DNA from: JAATGA01 sp047605605
GTDB taxonomy: Bacteria; Pseudomonadota; Alphaproteobacteria; Rhodobacterales; Rhodobacteraceae
Assembly: GCA_047605605.1 (NCBI GenBank)
Contig: JASGFG010000022.1
Coordinates: forward strand, 1-48,001
Length of the DNA stretch: 48,001 bases
Reading direction: 5' to 3'
Positions 7,613 to 16,055 of this stretch are shown one piece after another; the first letter of the stretch is position 1; each line of letters opens with the position of its first letter. The notes under the pieces are model-generated. The model had not been told where the DNA came from and made no database searches. It saw nothing but the letters and a program-made list of their open reading frames with translations. Both the position numbers and the translations under genes were made by a program.

Positions 7613-8767
7613 TCAGCGCAGGCGCAGCCGGTCGCGTGCCAGCGCCATCAGCAGCATCAGGACGATGCCGCCGCCGATGACCAGGCTGTCCATCGGCAGG
7701 CCCGCGGGCGGCTGCCCCTTTATTGCCTGCCCGGCATAGGCGAGCACGGTGCCAAGCGCAAAGACCGGCAGCGAATGCCGCCCCAGGAGTGCGAAAGGCG
7801 CGGCCACGGCCGACCCCGCCGCACGCCTGATCGCCGGAAAGGCCGACAGCACATAGGCCAGCGCCAGAATGTGAAAGAGCCGCGGGCCGGTCACATAGGT
7901 CTTGTCGAAGGCGGTCAGCAGCCAGGGCACCCCCGCCTCCTGCACCAGCCAGAGGCTGTGACCCACCCGCGCGCTGAAAGCCGGCCAGAACTCCACCACC
8001 AGGGCAAAGACCAGCATGGCGATGGCCGGAGCCAGCAGCCAGCCTGTCACCGGCACGAGCCGCCGCCCCTGCCGCATCGCCATGCCGGTCAGAAGGCCGG
8101 TCACGAACAGCACTTGCCAGGACAGCGGGTTGAAGAACCAGCCGCCGCCATTGGGCCAGTTGGGAAAGTTCAGCTCCCACGCCGCGCCGGTGCCCCGCCA
8201 GAGGCCGGCCGCCGCCCAGACCGCGATGGATAGTCCCAGCAGCGCGCCCGGCCGCTGCCAGCCAAGCCGGATGGCGAAAGGGGCCGCCAGCAGCAGCACC
8301 GCGTAAAGCGGCAGGATATTCGCATAGCCGATCTGATGGGTCATCAGCACCGTGCCGACCTGCGCGCGCAGCGTATTTTCATAGATCGGGCGCAGGTTGT
8401 TGCCGTCATCCAGCAGCCAGGCGGCATCCAGCCACAAAATCCCCGCCGCGACGACGGCAAGGCACAGCGCGACCGACAGGATATGCACGCTGTAGAGCGT
8501 CCAGGCCCGCCCCCAGATCCGCGCGACGCCGGGCCAGTTCAGCCTTGCGCTGAGCGCCGGCGCATAGGCCAGCCCGGCTGCGATGCCCGACATCAGCACG
8601 AATCCCTCGGCCGCATCGGAAAAGCCGAAGTTGCGCGAGGTGAAGTGTTCAAAGATCGTGCCGGGCGTGTGGTTGATGAAGATCATCACCAGACACAACC
8701 CCCGGAACACGTCCAGCCGCGGGTCGCGCGCCCTGCGCGCAGGCCCCGGCAGTGCCGGTTCGTTCAT
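7613..8767 (-). CDS. opgC: Osmoregulated periplasmic glucan succinyltransferase OpgC
   Basis: A 384-residue membrane protein with about ten transmembrane helices, opening with RDPRLDVFRGLCLVMIFINHTPG, the acyltransferase/OpgC signature with its conserved His. In Rhodobacter OpgC transfers succinyl groups to periplasmic glucans, which gives them their charge. It is the last gene of opgG-opgI-opgH-opgC and starts three bases after the opgH stop. Position in the operon and the N-terminal motif make the assignment strong. Confidence 0.93.
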   Translation of the reverse strand: MNEPALPGPARRARDPRLDVFRGLCLVMIFINHTPGTIFEHFTSRNFGFSDAAEGFVLMSGIAAGLAYAPALSARLNWPGVARIWGRAWTLYSVHILSVALCLAVVAAGILWLDAAWLLDDGNNLRPIYENTLRAQVGTVLMTHQIGYANILPLYAVLLLAAPFAIRLGWQRPGALLGLSIAVWAAAGLWRGTGAAWELNFPNWPNGGGWFFNPLSWQVLFVTGLLTGMAMRQGRRLVPVTGWLLAPAIAMLVFALVVEFWPAFSARVGHSLWLVQEAGVPWLLTAFDKTYVTGPRLFHILALAYVLSAFPAIRRAAGSAVAAPFALLGRHSLPVFALGTVLAYAGQAIKGQPPAGLPMDSLVIGGGIVLMLLMALARDRLRLR

Positions 8768-8770
8768 TCC

Positions 8771-10552
8771 CTACCCTGCCGCCACCGCCACCCGTGGACC
8801 GGGTTCCGGGGCGCCCTCTGCGGTCCATCGGGCCAGCACCTCGTCGTGCAGCGCCACCACCGGCGCTTCGGCCAGATCCTGCGGCACGGTGTAAAGCCGG
8901 GATTTCTGCGGAAGCGAGGTGCGATGGATGATCCAAGGCGCCGCGATCATCGGCAGCGCCACCGGCAAAAGCCACAGAAGCAGGCCGGGCGCAAGATACC
9001 ACGCCCCCGCCAGCAGGATCAGGCCGATGGTGGTGATCCAGCTGGAGGCGGCCCAGCCCTCGCCCAGGGTCAGCGATCCGTCGCCGCGGTTGTTCGGCGG
9101 CCAGCCGCCATCACGACCGAACAGCACCTGCATCACCGACCGGGTCGAGAACATCAGGAACACCGGCGCGGTGACCGAGGACAGCAGCAGTTCGGACAGG
9201 GTGGACCGCATGGCCATCCGGCCGCCGCCAAAGCCGCGCGCCCGCCCCGACCCCCAGGCATCCAGCACGATCAGCAGCTTGGGCAGCAGCAGCAGCCCGA
9301 AGATGCCGATGGCCAGACCGATCGCCTTGGACGTGGCATCCGACGGAAAGATCGGAAAAGACCAGTGCGGTTCGGGGAAGTAATCCGGCGGCGGCGCGAA
9401 GCTGGGGGCCGCAATGGAGGCCGCGATGAACCCCAGCCAGAACAGCGGCGCAATATAGGCGAAGATGCCCTGGACGAAGACGAACCTACTCCACGGTTTC
9501 AGGCCGGGGGCCGCGACGAGGCGGCTGTGCTGAAGGTTGCCCTGGCACCAGCGGCGGTCGCGTTTCGCATGATCGACGATGTTTTCCGGCCCTTCCTCGA
9601 ACGAGCCTTCCAGATCGTCGTCCAGCCGCACGATCCAGCCCGCGCGGGCCAGCAACGCGGCCTCGACATAGTCGTGCGACAGAACATGCCCGCCGAACGG
9701 CGGCTTGCCGCGCAGTTCCGGCAGCCCGCAGCTTTCGGCAAAGGCACGCACGCGGACCATGGCATTGTGCCCCCAGAACGGCCCCGTCCGACCCGCCATC
9801 ATCGCCAGCCCGCGCGCAAAGATCGGCGAATAGAAACTGGCGGAAAACTGCTGGATGCGGCCAAAGACGGATTGCGCGCGAATGACCTTGGGCAAGGTCT
9901 GCAACAGGCCAAGACGCGGCTCTGCCTCCATCCGGCGGATCATCTCGACGATGGTGGCGCCTTCCATCAGGCTGTCGGCATCCAGGATCAGGGCAAAGTC
10001 ATAGGCCCCGCCCGAGGTCTGGATGAATTCCTCGATATTGCCGGCCTTCTTGCCGGTGTTCTGCGCCCGGCGGCGATAGAAGATACGCCCCTGCCCGCCG
10101 GTTTCGGACAAAAGGCGCAGGAACCACAGGCGTTCCTGTTCGGCCACATCGTCCTTGCGCGTGTCGGACAGGATGGCGAAATGCACATCGGCCGCCACGC
10201 CCGTCGCCTTGACCGAGGCATCCATCGCCGCGATGCGGGCAAAGGTGACGGTCGGATCCTCGTTGTAGACGGGCACCAGAATGACGGTGCGCCCGCGGAT
10301 GACCACACCCTGCATGTCCGGCGCGGCGGGGCGCGTCGTCAGGCCCAGAAGACCCTGCACCGCCCCCCAGGCCAGCCACCATGTCGAGATAAGGATCAGG
10401 CCCGAGCGCACCCAATCCATCGCGTCCAGCCCGTCGGCCGACCCGTAGCGGAAAAACAGCATCGCCGCAGCGACGGCCGCCATGATGCTGGCGGCAAGCG
10501 CCAGCAACCGGACCGTCACCACGCCATGCGAGGGCGCGTTGCCGTTCGTCAA
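8771..10552 (-). CDS. opgH: Glucans biosynthesis glucosyltransferase OpgH (MdoH)
   Basis: Inner-membrane GT2 glucosyltransferase that makes the beta-1,2-glucan backbone from UDP-glucose. Membrane helices flank a large catalytic loop with ILVPVYNED, ALILDADSLM (DXD), SHDYVEAALLARAGW and the QxxRW-like DRRWCQGN. The 593-residue form is shorter than E. coli OpgH and lacks most of the long N-terminal cytosolic part. Only TTG (10552) or GTG (10522, 10519) starts exist. The TTG is one codon after the in-frame TAG that ends opgI, so the pair may be a split or read-through gene. The function call is secure; the start is not. Confidence 0.92.
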   Translation of the reverse strand: MTNGNAPSHGVVTVRLLALAASIMAAVAAAMLFFRYGSADGLDAMDWVRSGLILISTWWLAWGAVQGLLGLTTRPAAPDMQGVVIRGRTVILVPVYNEDPTVTFARIAAMDASVKATGVAADVHFAILSDTRKDDVAEQERLWFLRLLSETGGQGRIFYRRRAQNTGKKAGNIEEFIQTSGGAYDFALILDADSLMEGATIVEMIRRMEAEPRLGLLQTLPKVIRAQSVFGRIQQFSASFYSPIFARGLAMMAGRTGPFWGHNAMVRVRAFAESCGLPELRGKPPFGGHVLSHDYVEAALLARAGWIVRLDDDLEGSFEEGPENIVDHAKRDRRWCQGNLQHSRLVAAPGLKPWSRFVFVQGIFAYIAPLFWLGFIAASIAAPSFAPPPDYFPEPHWSFPIFPSDATSKAIGLAIGIFGLLLLPKLLIVLDAWGSGRARGFGGGRMAMRSTLSELLLSSVTAPVFLMFSTRSVMQVLFGRDGGWPPNNRGDGSLTLGEGWAASSWITTIGLILLAGAWYLAPGLLLWLLPVALPMIAAPWIIHRTSLPQKSRLYTVPQDLAEAPVVALHDEVLARWTAEGAPEPGPRVAVAAG

Positions 10553-10555
10553 TTC

Positions 10556-10750
10556 CTACCCTTCGGTGCGCGCCGTTCCGACCGGCGAAAGCCGCAGCAG
10601 GCGGCGCAGGAAACCGCGCTCATGTTCCAGCCTTTGCTTCGGCATGGCAAGCGCAGCCTGCGGCAGCGCGCCGATTTCGGCCACAAGCAGGGCCAGATCC
10701 GCGGGGCGGGCGTCGGTCAGGGGGAAGGTCTTCATCTCGGCGGTCATCAT
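10556..10750 (-). CDS. Small opgI-like gene between opgG and opgH
   Basis: A soluble protein of about 64 residues, rich in Leu, Ala and Arg (TDARPADLALLVAEIGALPQ, then KQRLEHERGFLRRLLRL). Its ATG at 10750 overlaps the opgG stop as ATGA; ATGs at 10747 and 10735 are alternatives. Rhodobacter has a small gene of unknown function, opgI, at this place, so this is probably its counterpart; that link rests on position and memory. It shares its frame with opgH and is separated from the TTG start by TAG and one codon, so it may instead be the N-terminal tail of OpgH. Confidence 0.65.
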   Translation of the reverse strand: MMTAEMKTFPLTDARPADLALLVAEIGALPQAALAMPKQRLEHERGFLRRLLRLSPVGTARTEG

Positions 10751-12345
10751 ACGATCCATTGATACAGCCACGTTTCCGTAAGCTTGCGTCCATAGCCCCG
10801 GATATGGGCCCCCATTTCGACGGTCGCGCCCTCCCCGCCCGACACGTCCAGAACCAGCCGCCAGATATCCGTTCCGGCGATCTTCTCCAGCACCGTGGTC
10901 ACGATCTCTCCTCCGGCGATCGTGGTCACGGGTTCGACCTTCGCATCCTCAGGCAGGGCTGCCAGAAGCCCCCCCTTGAAGTCGATCACGAACTTGCGGC
11001 TGCCGTCGGTGTTTTCCACCCCCGAAACCCCACCGTGACCGGCGCGCGTCTCATACACGAAAGCAACTTCGTCGTCCGCATCCGGTTCCAACGCGCCCCA
11101 GAATAGCCGGTATGCAAAATCGCGCGCCTCGCCCGCCTTCACCTTGCCCTCGGGCACCCAGAAGGCGACGATATTGTCGTTGACCTCCAGATCGGTGGGA
11201 ATTTCCACCAGCCGGACCGCGCCCTTGCCCCAGTCGCCCACAGGTTCCACCCGGACCGAGGGGCGGCGTTCATATCGCGCCGCAACATCCTGATAATTCG
11301 CGAAATCCCTGTCCCGCTGATACAGGCCGAAGGATTGCGGATTCTCCTCGCCAAAGTAGGAACCGGCCAGGCGCGGCGGGTTGTTCAGCGGCCGCCACAG
11401 CAGATCGCCGTCCTTGCGATGGATCAGCAGGCCGTCGCTGTCATGCACGTTCGGGCGATAGTCGTCGAACTTGCCGCGATTCTTTTCCGAGAACAGGAAC
11501 ATCGAGGTCAATGGCGCAATACCGATCTGCTCGACCGCATCACGGAAGAACAGGCGGATCGTCACATCCATCTGCGTTTCCTCGCCCGGCCGGATGACGA
11601 ACCGATAGGCGCCGGTGCAGCTCTGGCTTTCCAGGGCCGCATACATCACCGCCTCTTCCGTGAAGGGCGAGGGGCGCTCCATGTAGAACCGGGTAAAGCG
11701 GGGAAATTCCTCGCCCGAGGACAGGCCCGTGTTGATCGCAAGGCCCCGCGCCGACAGGCCATAGGAATTGCCCCGGCCAAGCGCGCGGAAATACGAGGCG
11801 CCCAGGAATGCCACCAGCTCGTCCGACACGTCCGGCCGGTTCAGCGCCGTGTTCAGCCGCACCCCCGCCACGCCCGGCAGCGATTCATGCAGCGGAATGC
11901 GCGAATCAAGGCCGTTGTGATAGAAGAAATCATCGGTCGAAAAGGTCAGCTGCCGGGCCATCCCGCCTTCGACCTCGAAGACGCGGACCGGTTCGTTGAA
12001 CAGCCAGCCCATGTGAAAGACCGCCATCTGAAAGCGGTTTTCCTCGCCGCGCCAGCGGGCACGGTCGGGGCGGAACTGGATGTTGCGATAGTCGTCATAG
12101 GTCAGCTCGTTCAGAAAGCTGCCCTCGACCTTCTGGGCCGGCTGGGCCGGTTGTCCGGCCAGAACGCGCATCTCCTCGGCCAGCAGGTCAAAGCTGAACG
12201 GGGCGGGGCGCGGAGGCAGAGCCTCCTCCTGCGCAAGCGCGAAACGAGGCAGTGCTACCGAACCCAGCAGTGCGGCCGCAGCAGACATCAGGGAAAGGAC
12301 GCTCCGGCGGGAAAGGCGGCCGGGCCGGGTATCTTGGGTGGGCAT
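10747..12345 (-). CDS. opgG: Periplasmic glucan biosynthesis protein OpgG/OpgD family
   Basis: Periplasmic protein needed for glucan backbone synthesis and branching. The 532-residue precursor starts with a twin-arginine signal (LSRRSVLSLM, hydrophobic core AAAALLGSVAL, cleavage probably after ALA near residue 38). The mature part shows MdoG-family motifs, including FSFDLLAEEMR, YDDYRNIQFRPD and FLFSEKNRGKFDDYRPNVHD. E. coli OpgG is Sec-exported and its OpgD paralogue uses Tat, so by signal type this looks like OpgD, while by operon place it is the opgG of Rhodobacter. It is the first gene of the opg operon. Confidence 0.92.
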   Translation of the reverse strand: MPTQDTRPGRLSRRSVLSLMSAAAALLGSVALPRFALAQEEALPPRPAPFSFDLLAEEMRVLAGQPAQPAQKVEGSFLNELTYDDYRNIQFRPDRARWRGEENRFQMAVFHMGWLFNEPVRVFEVEGGMARQLTFSTDDFFYHNGLDSRIPLHESLPGVAGVRLNTALNRPDVSDELVAFLGASYFRALGRGNSYGLSARGLAINTGLSSGEEFPRFTRFYMERPSPFTEEAVMYAALESQSCTGAYRFVIRPGEETQMDVTIRLFFRDAVEQIGIAPLTSMFLFSEKNRGKFDDYRPNVHDSDGLLIHRKDGDLLWRPLNNPPRLAGSYFGEENPQSFGLYQRDRDFANYQDVAARYERRPSVRVEPVGDWGKGAVRLVEIPTDLEVNDNIVAFWVPEGKVKAGEARDFAYRLFWGALEPDADDEVAFVYETRAGHGGVSGVENTDGSRKFVIDFKGGLLAALPEDAKVEPVTTIAGGEIVTTVLEKIAGTDIWRLVLDVSGGEGATVEMGAHIRGYGRKLTETWLYQWIV

Positions 12346-12693
12346 GTGTGCTCGTTTATTGCGCGCTTTTTGCTTGCGATAGATGACAGTTGCCGGTCAA
12401 GCGCGCTATAGGCTTGCCCATGCGCTCGGCGCATATCAGCCATGCCCTGTGATCAAATTCAAGGCACATTCCGGCGATTTGTCGCCGCACCGCAGAAACC
12501 GGCGGAGAAATGCCGCCGATGCGGCCCTTTACGGCGCGTCCGGACGAGCGGGCGCGGCGCGGACGATTCGGGCGCGGGCCCTTCTCTCCGGTGACGGTGC
12601 GCGCAGGTCACGACACCGGCGTGCGGCGTCGCTTTCGGACTGGACCGGGCGGTCCCCCTGCCCCAATCTTCGCCCGACAGAACGGAGAACCCC
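12346..12693. other. Intergenic region between opgG and the ureohydrolase pair
   Basis: The 348 bases between divergent genes must hold both promoters. TTGACC on the minus strand (near 12397-12402) is a possible -35 for opgG, but no convincing -10 lies at the right distance. The opgG start has no strong ribosome binding site. No coding frame here looks real and I see no repeat. Confidence 0.5.
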
Positions 12694-13647
12694 ATGGCAA
12701 CGCTTGGCCGCATGTTCGGCGCGTCGGACACCAGCACTTTTCTTGGCCTGCCTTTCGCGCCTGATCTTTCGCGCGTCGATCCCGGCATCGTCATCCTGGG
12801 CGCGGCGGGCTGCACCCCCTATACCTCGGTCGGATTTTACTGCGCCGAAGGGCCGGCGGCGATCCGGCAGGCCTCGGCCATGTATGCCGCAAATCTGGGC
12901 CACATGAACTTTGACCTGGGCGGCCCGGTCCTACCCGAAGGCGCGGTGGCGGTCGACGCGGGCAACCTCGACCAGGTGGAATCCGACGCCGAGGGCAACC
13001 GCAGCCGCATCCGCGCCGCCATCGCGACCCTCCTCGACCGGGGCGCGGTGCCCTTTCTGCTGGGCGGCGACGATTCCGTCCCAATCCCGATGATCCAGGC
13101 GTTCGAGGGGCGCGGCGCCGTCACCATCCTTCAGATCGACGCCCATATCGACTGGCGCGAGCAGGTCGACGGCGAACGCTGGGGCCTGTCCTCGACCATG
13201 CGCCGCGCGTCCGAGATGGCGCATGTCGAGCGCATCATCCAGATCGGCCAGCGCGGCATCGGCTCGGCCCGGCCGGGCGATTACAGGGCGGCGCTGGATT
13301 GGGGCGTCCATTTCGTCCCGGCCGGAGAGGTGGCGCGCGATGGTGTCTGGCGCGCGGTCGACCTGATCCCCGAGGGGGCGGATGTCATCGTCTGCCTGGA
13401 CGTGGATGCGCTGGACCCGGCGGTCATGCCGGCGGCCATCGGCAGGACGGCGGGCGGGATGAGCTATTGGCAGGTGCTGGAACTGATCGGCGCGGTCAGC
13501 GAAAAGGCCCGTATCGCGGCCTTCGACATGGTGGAACTGATGCCGGACCGCGACATAGACGGACAGGGGGCGCTGACGGCGGCGCAACTTCTGGCGTCGG
13601 TCATGGGGCTGGTCGCAAGACAACAGATGCGTGAGGTGCGGGGATGA
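12694..13647 (+). CDS. Ureohydrolase (arginase/agmatinase family) with altered metal site
   Basis: A 317-residue binuclear-metal hydrolase fold that should cleave a guanidino group to urea. Two metal motifs are present: DAHIDW (Asp149, His151, Asp153) and LDVDALDP (Asp236, Asp238). The first motif, normally GGDHS or GGDHT, reads GGDDS (residues 124-128), so one metal-binding His is replaced by Asp. Substrate and metal are therefore uncertain. CGGAG precedes the ATG. The stop overlaps the start of the next ureohydrolase by four bases, suggesting coupled translation and perhaps a joint complex. Confidence 0.9.
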   Translation: MATLGRMFGASDTSTFLGLPFAPDLSRVDPGIVILGAAGCTPYTSVGFYCAEGPAAIRQASAMYAANLGHMNFDLGGPVLPEGAVAVDAGNLDQVESDAEGNRSRIRAAIATLLDRGAVPFLLGGDDSVPIPMIQAFEGRGAVTILQIDAHIDWREQVDGERWGLSSTMRRASEMAHVERIIQIGQRGIGSARPGDYRAALDWGVHFVPAGEVARDGVWRAVDLIPEGADVIVCLDVDALDPAVMPAAIGRTAGGMSYWQVLELIGAVSEKARIAAFDMVELMPDRDIDGQGALTAAQLLASVMGLVARQQMREVRG

Positions 13648-14594
13648 ACCGTTTCAACCAGCCGCTTGGCGGCAATGACATGCCGCGCTTTGGCGGTCCG
13701 GCCACTTTCATGCGTCTGCCCACGGCGCCTTCGGCCGCCGGGCTGGATGTCGCCTTCATCGGCATCCCGATGGACATCGGCACGTCGAACCGGCCGGGAA
13801 CCCGGCTGGGTCCGCGCCAGATCCGCGACGAAAGCCGGATGATCCGCCCCTACAACATGGCGACGGGCGCTGCGCCCTTCGATCATCTTCAGGTGGCCGA
13901 TATCGGCGACGTGCCGATCAACACGTTCGACCTGAAGAAATCGGTCGACATCATCACCGCGTTCTATGACGAGGTGCTGGGCCATGGCGCGATCCCGTTG
14001 ACGCTGGGCGGGGATCACACGCTGACCTGGCCGATCCTGCGCGCGATCCGCAAGGTGCACGGGCCGGTCGCGCTGATCCATGTGGATGCCCATGCCGACA
14101 TCAACGACACGATGTTCGGCGAAAAGGTCGCCCATGGCTGCCCCTTTCGCCGTGCCTGGGAGGACGGTTGCCTGATCAACGACAAGGTGTTCCAGATCGG
14201 TCTGCGCGGCACCGGCTATGGTCCCGACGATTTCGACTGGGGCCGCGAAAAGGGCTGGACCGTGGTTCCGGCCGAAGACTGCTGGTGGAAATCGCTCACC
14301 CCGCTGATGGAAAGCATCCGGTCCCGCATCGGCGACGCGCCGGTCTACCTGACCTATGACATCGACAGCCTCGATCCGGCCTTCGCGCCGGGAACGGGCA
14401 CCGTCGAGGTCGGCGGCCTGATGACCTGGCAGGGGCTGGAGATCATTCGCGGCTGTGCCGGGCTGAACCTTGTCGGCTGCGACCTGGTGGAGGTTTCGCC
14501 CCCCTACGATCCGGCCGGCAACACCGCCATGATCGGCGCGAATTTCCTTTACGAGATGCTCTGCGCGCTGCCCGGCGTTCCCCGGCGGACATGA
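13644..14594 (+). CDS. Agmatinase or guanidinoalkanoate hydrolase (SpeB-like)
   Basis: A 316-residue ureohydrolase with complete metal ligands: GGDHT (residues 122-126), DAHADIND (148-155) and YDIDSLDP (238-245). The segment EKVAHGCPFRRAWEDG is closer to guanidinobutyrase and guanidinopropionase types than to classic agmatinase, so the substrate may be agmatine or a guanidino acid. It starts in ATGA overlap with the upstream paralogue. No transporter or regulator for the pathway is next to it. The family is certain, the substrate is not. Confidence 0.92.
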   Translation: MNRFNQPLGGNDMPRFGGPATFMRLPTAPSAAGLDVAFIGIPMDIGTSNRPGTRLGPRQIRDESRMIRPYNMATGAAPFDHLQVADIGDVPINTFDLKKSVDIITAFYDEVLGHGAIPLTLGGDHTLTWPILRAIRKVHGPVALIHVDAHADINDTMFGEKVAHGCPFRRAWEDGCLINDKVFQIGLRGTGYGPDDFDWGREKGWTVVPAEDCWWKSLTPLMESIRSRIGDAPVYLTYDIDSLDPAFAPGTGTVEVGGLMTWQGLEIIRGCAGLNLVGCDLVEVSPPYDPAGNTAMIGANFLYEMLCALPGVPRRT

Positions 14595-14629
14595 CCGACG
14601 GGCACCGGGGCCCGGTGTCGACCGCGCAG

Positions 14630-14690
14630 CGGGGGTTTCACACCCCCGCACCCCCGTGGGGTATTTGAGCCAAGGTGAAAGGGCATCAAG
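14630..14690 (+). repeat. Intergenic G-rich hairpin repeat, type A copy 3
   Basis: CGGGGGT, loop TTCAC, ACCCCCG, then the box ACCCCCGTGGGGTATTT and a tail with CCAAGGTGAAAGG. It follows the agmatinase-like stop in the same direction. Confidence 0.75.
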
Positions 14691-14820
14691 CGCCTCTTGA
14701 CCTTGCTTATGCAGGATACCCATACGGCACAGGCTGGGAAGCCGATGACCGCCCAAGGGGAAGTCGTCCCGCCGGCTTGATCCGATATTCCGGCGGGACG
14801 CCGGACATTCCTGCTTCCGC

Positions 14821-14948
14821 CCCCCTCCCTCTTTCTGGACCTAAATATCCCACGGGGGTGATGAGCGATCAGAAATCGTCCAGTGGACGATTTCCGCGAA
14901 GAACGCCCGGCCCGTGGCCGCGCCGGGACAGGGGGTGTGAAACCCCCG
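14821..14948 (-). repeat. Composite ~128-bp palindromic intergenic repeat, copy 1
   Basis: Read on the minus strand it starts with GGGGGTTTCACACCCCC and ends with CCCCCGTGGGATATTT plus a purine-rich tail, as in the shorter type A repeats. An extra segment of about 70 bases lies between, with a palindrome at 14872-14894 (arms GAAATCGTCCA and TGGACGATTTC). The copy at 32190-32318 differs at only three aligned positions and lies in the opposite orientation. Confidence 0.9.
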
Positions 14949-14972
14949 ACCGGGTTCCGCAGGGGCCGATCC

Positions 14973-15914
14973 TCAGCCGTTCAGCGCCGCAACCGCCGCC
15001 GCCACATCCTCGGGCGTGCCGATGGCGCGGGTTTCCGCCCCTTTCGCCGTGCGCTTGATCATGCCGGACAGCGCCTTGCCCGCGCCGATTTCCCAGAAAT
15101 CACTCACCCCCGCGCCCTCCATCCACAGGACCGACTCGCGCCAGCGGACCGAACCCGTCACCTGCTGGACCAGCAATGCGCGCAGGCGGTCCGGTTCGGT
15201 CACGGCCTCGGCGCGGACGTTCACCACAACCGGCAGCTTCGGGGCCGAGATGACCACCCCGGCCAGCGCCTCCGCCATGACGGCGGCGGCATGTTCCATC
15301 AGCGAACAGTGGAAGGGCGCGCTGACCGGCAGCATCAGCGCCCGCTTCGCGCCCCGCGCCCTGGCCAGTTCCACCGCGCGCTCGACCGCCGCCTTGTGGC
15401 CCGACACCACCACCTGCGCCGGGTCGTTGTCGTTGGCCGCCTGACAGACCTCGCCCTGCGCGGCCTCGTGGGCGACCTCTGCCGCCGTATCGAAATCGAG
15501 ACCCAGAAGCGCCGCCATCGCCCCCACGCCGACGGGCACCGCCTCTTGCATCGCCTGCCCGCGAATCCGCAGAAGCCGCGCGGTATCGGCCAGGTCCAGC
15601 GCCCCCACCGCACACAGGGCCGAATATTCGCCCAGCGAATGCCCCGCGACGAACTGCGCCGTCTCCAGCGGCACGCCTTCGGCCTCCAGCGCGCGCAGGG
15701 CGGCCATCGAGGTCGCCATCAGCGCCGGCTGCGCGTTCTGCGTCAGGGTCAGTTCGTCCTGCTGGCCCTCCCAGATCAGTGCCGAAAGCTTTTCGCCAAG
15801 CGCCTCGTCCACCTCGTCGAAAACCGCCCTGGCGGCGGGAAAGGCATCGGCCAGCGCCTTGCCCATGCCGATGGTCTGGGCGCCCTGCCCCGGAAAGACG
15901 AATGCGCGGCTCAT
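14973..15914 (-). CDS. fabD: Malonyl-CoA:ACP transacylase FabD
   Basis: Loads malonyl groups onto acyl carrier protein for fatty-acid synthesis. The 313-residue protein opens with AFVFPGQGAQTIGMGK and has the nucleophile elbow GHSLGEYSA, the catalytic His in SAPFHCSLM and the C-terminal EIGAGKALSGMIKRT. GGAGGGG lies three bases upstream of the ATG. It stands apart from the usual fabG-acpP-fabF cluster, which is not in this window. The frame is open further upstream without family similarity. Confidence 0.96.
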   Translation of the reverse strand: MSRAFVFPGQGAQTIGMGKALADAFPAARAVFDEVDEALGEKLSALIWEGQQDELTLTQNAQPALMATSMAALRALEAEGVPLETAQFVAGHSLGEYSALCAVGALDLADTARLLRIRGQAMQEAVPVGVGAMAALLGLDFDTAAEVAHEAAQGEVCQAANDNDPAQVVVSGHKAAVERAVELARARGAKRALMLPVSAPFHCSLMEHAAAVMAEALAGVVISAPKLPVVVNVRAEAVTEPDRLRALLVQQVTGSVRWRESVLWMEGAGVSDFWEIGAGKALSGMIKRTAKGAETRAIGTPEDVAAAVAALNG

Positions 15915-16055
15915 GTTCCCCTCCAGAATCCGATCCGGGCGTGGCATCCGCCAAGGGACACCCCGCCTTTGCCCCGGATTAACAAGGCAACGGCCGCGAG
16001 GCAACGCCGCGCGGCCGAAAGCTGCTGAAATCCGTGCCTTGGAACGATTTGCCGG

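Larger units (their letters stand above)
14595..14972. other. Repeat-filled intergenic region between convergent genes
   Basis: The 378 bases between the agmatinase-like gene and fabD hold one short hairpin repeat facing each gene end (14630-14690 and 14821-14948). The part between them (about 14700-14820) shows no gene; it contains a CCGGCGGGAC/GCCGGAC-rich segment. Confidence 0.6.

Noticed and set aside
8336..10762. Plus-strand open frame of about 800 codons
   Set aside because: Antisense to opgC and opgH, no domains, typical shadow composition.
14872..14894. Palindrome as a transposon end or attachment site
   Set aside because: No transposase, integrase or target duplication nearby; the same structure recurs as part of a larger intergenic repeat.
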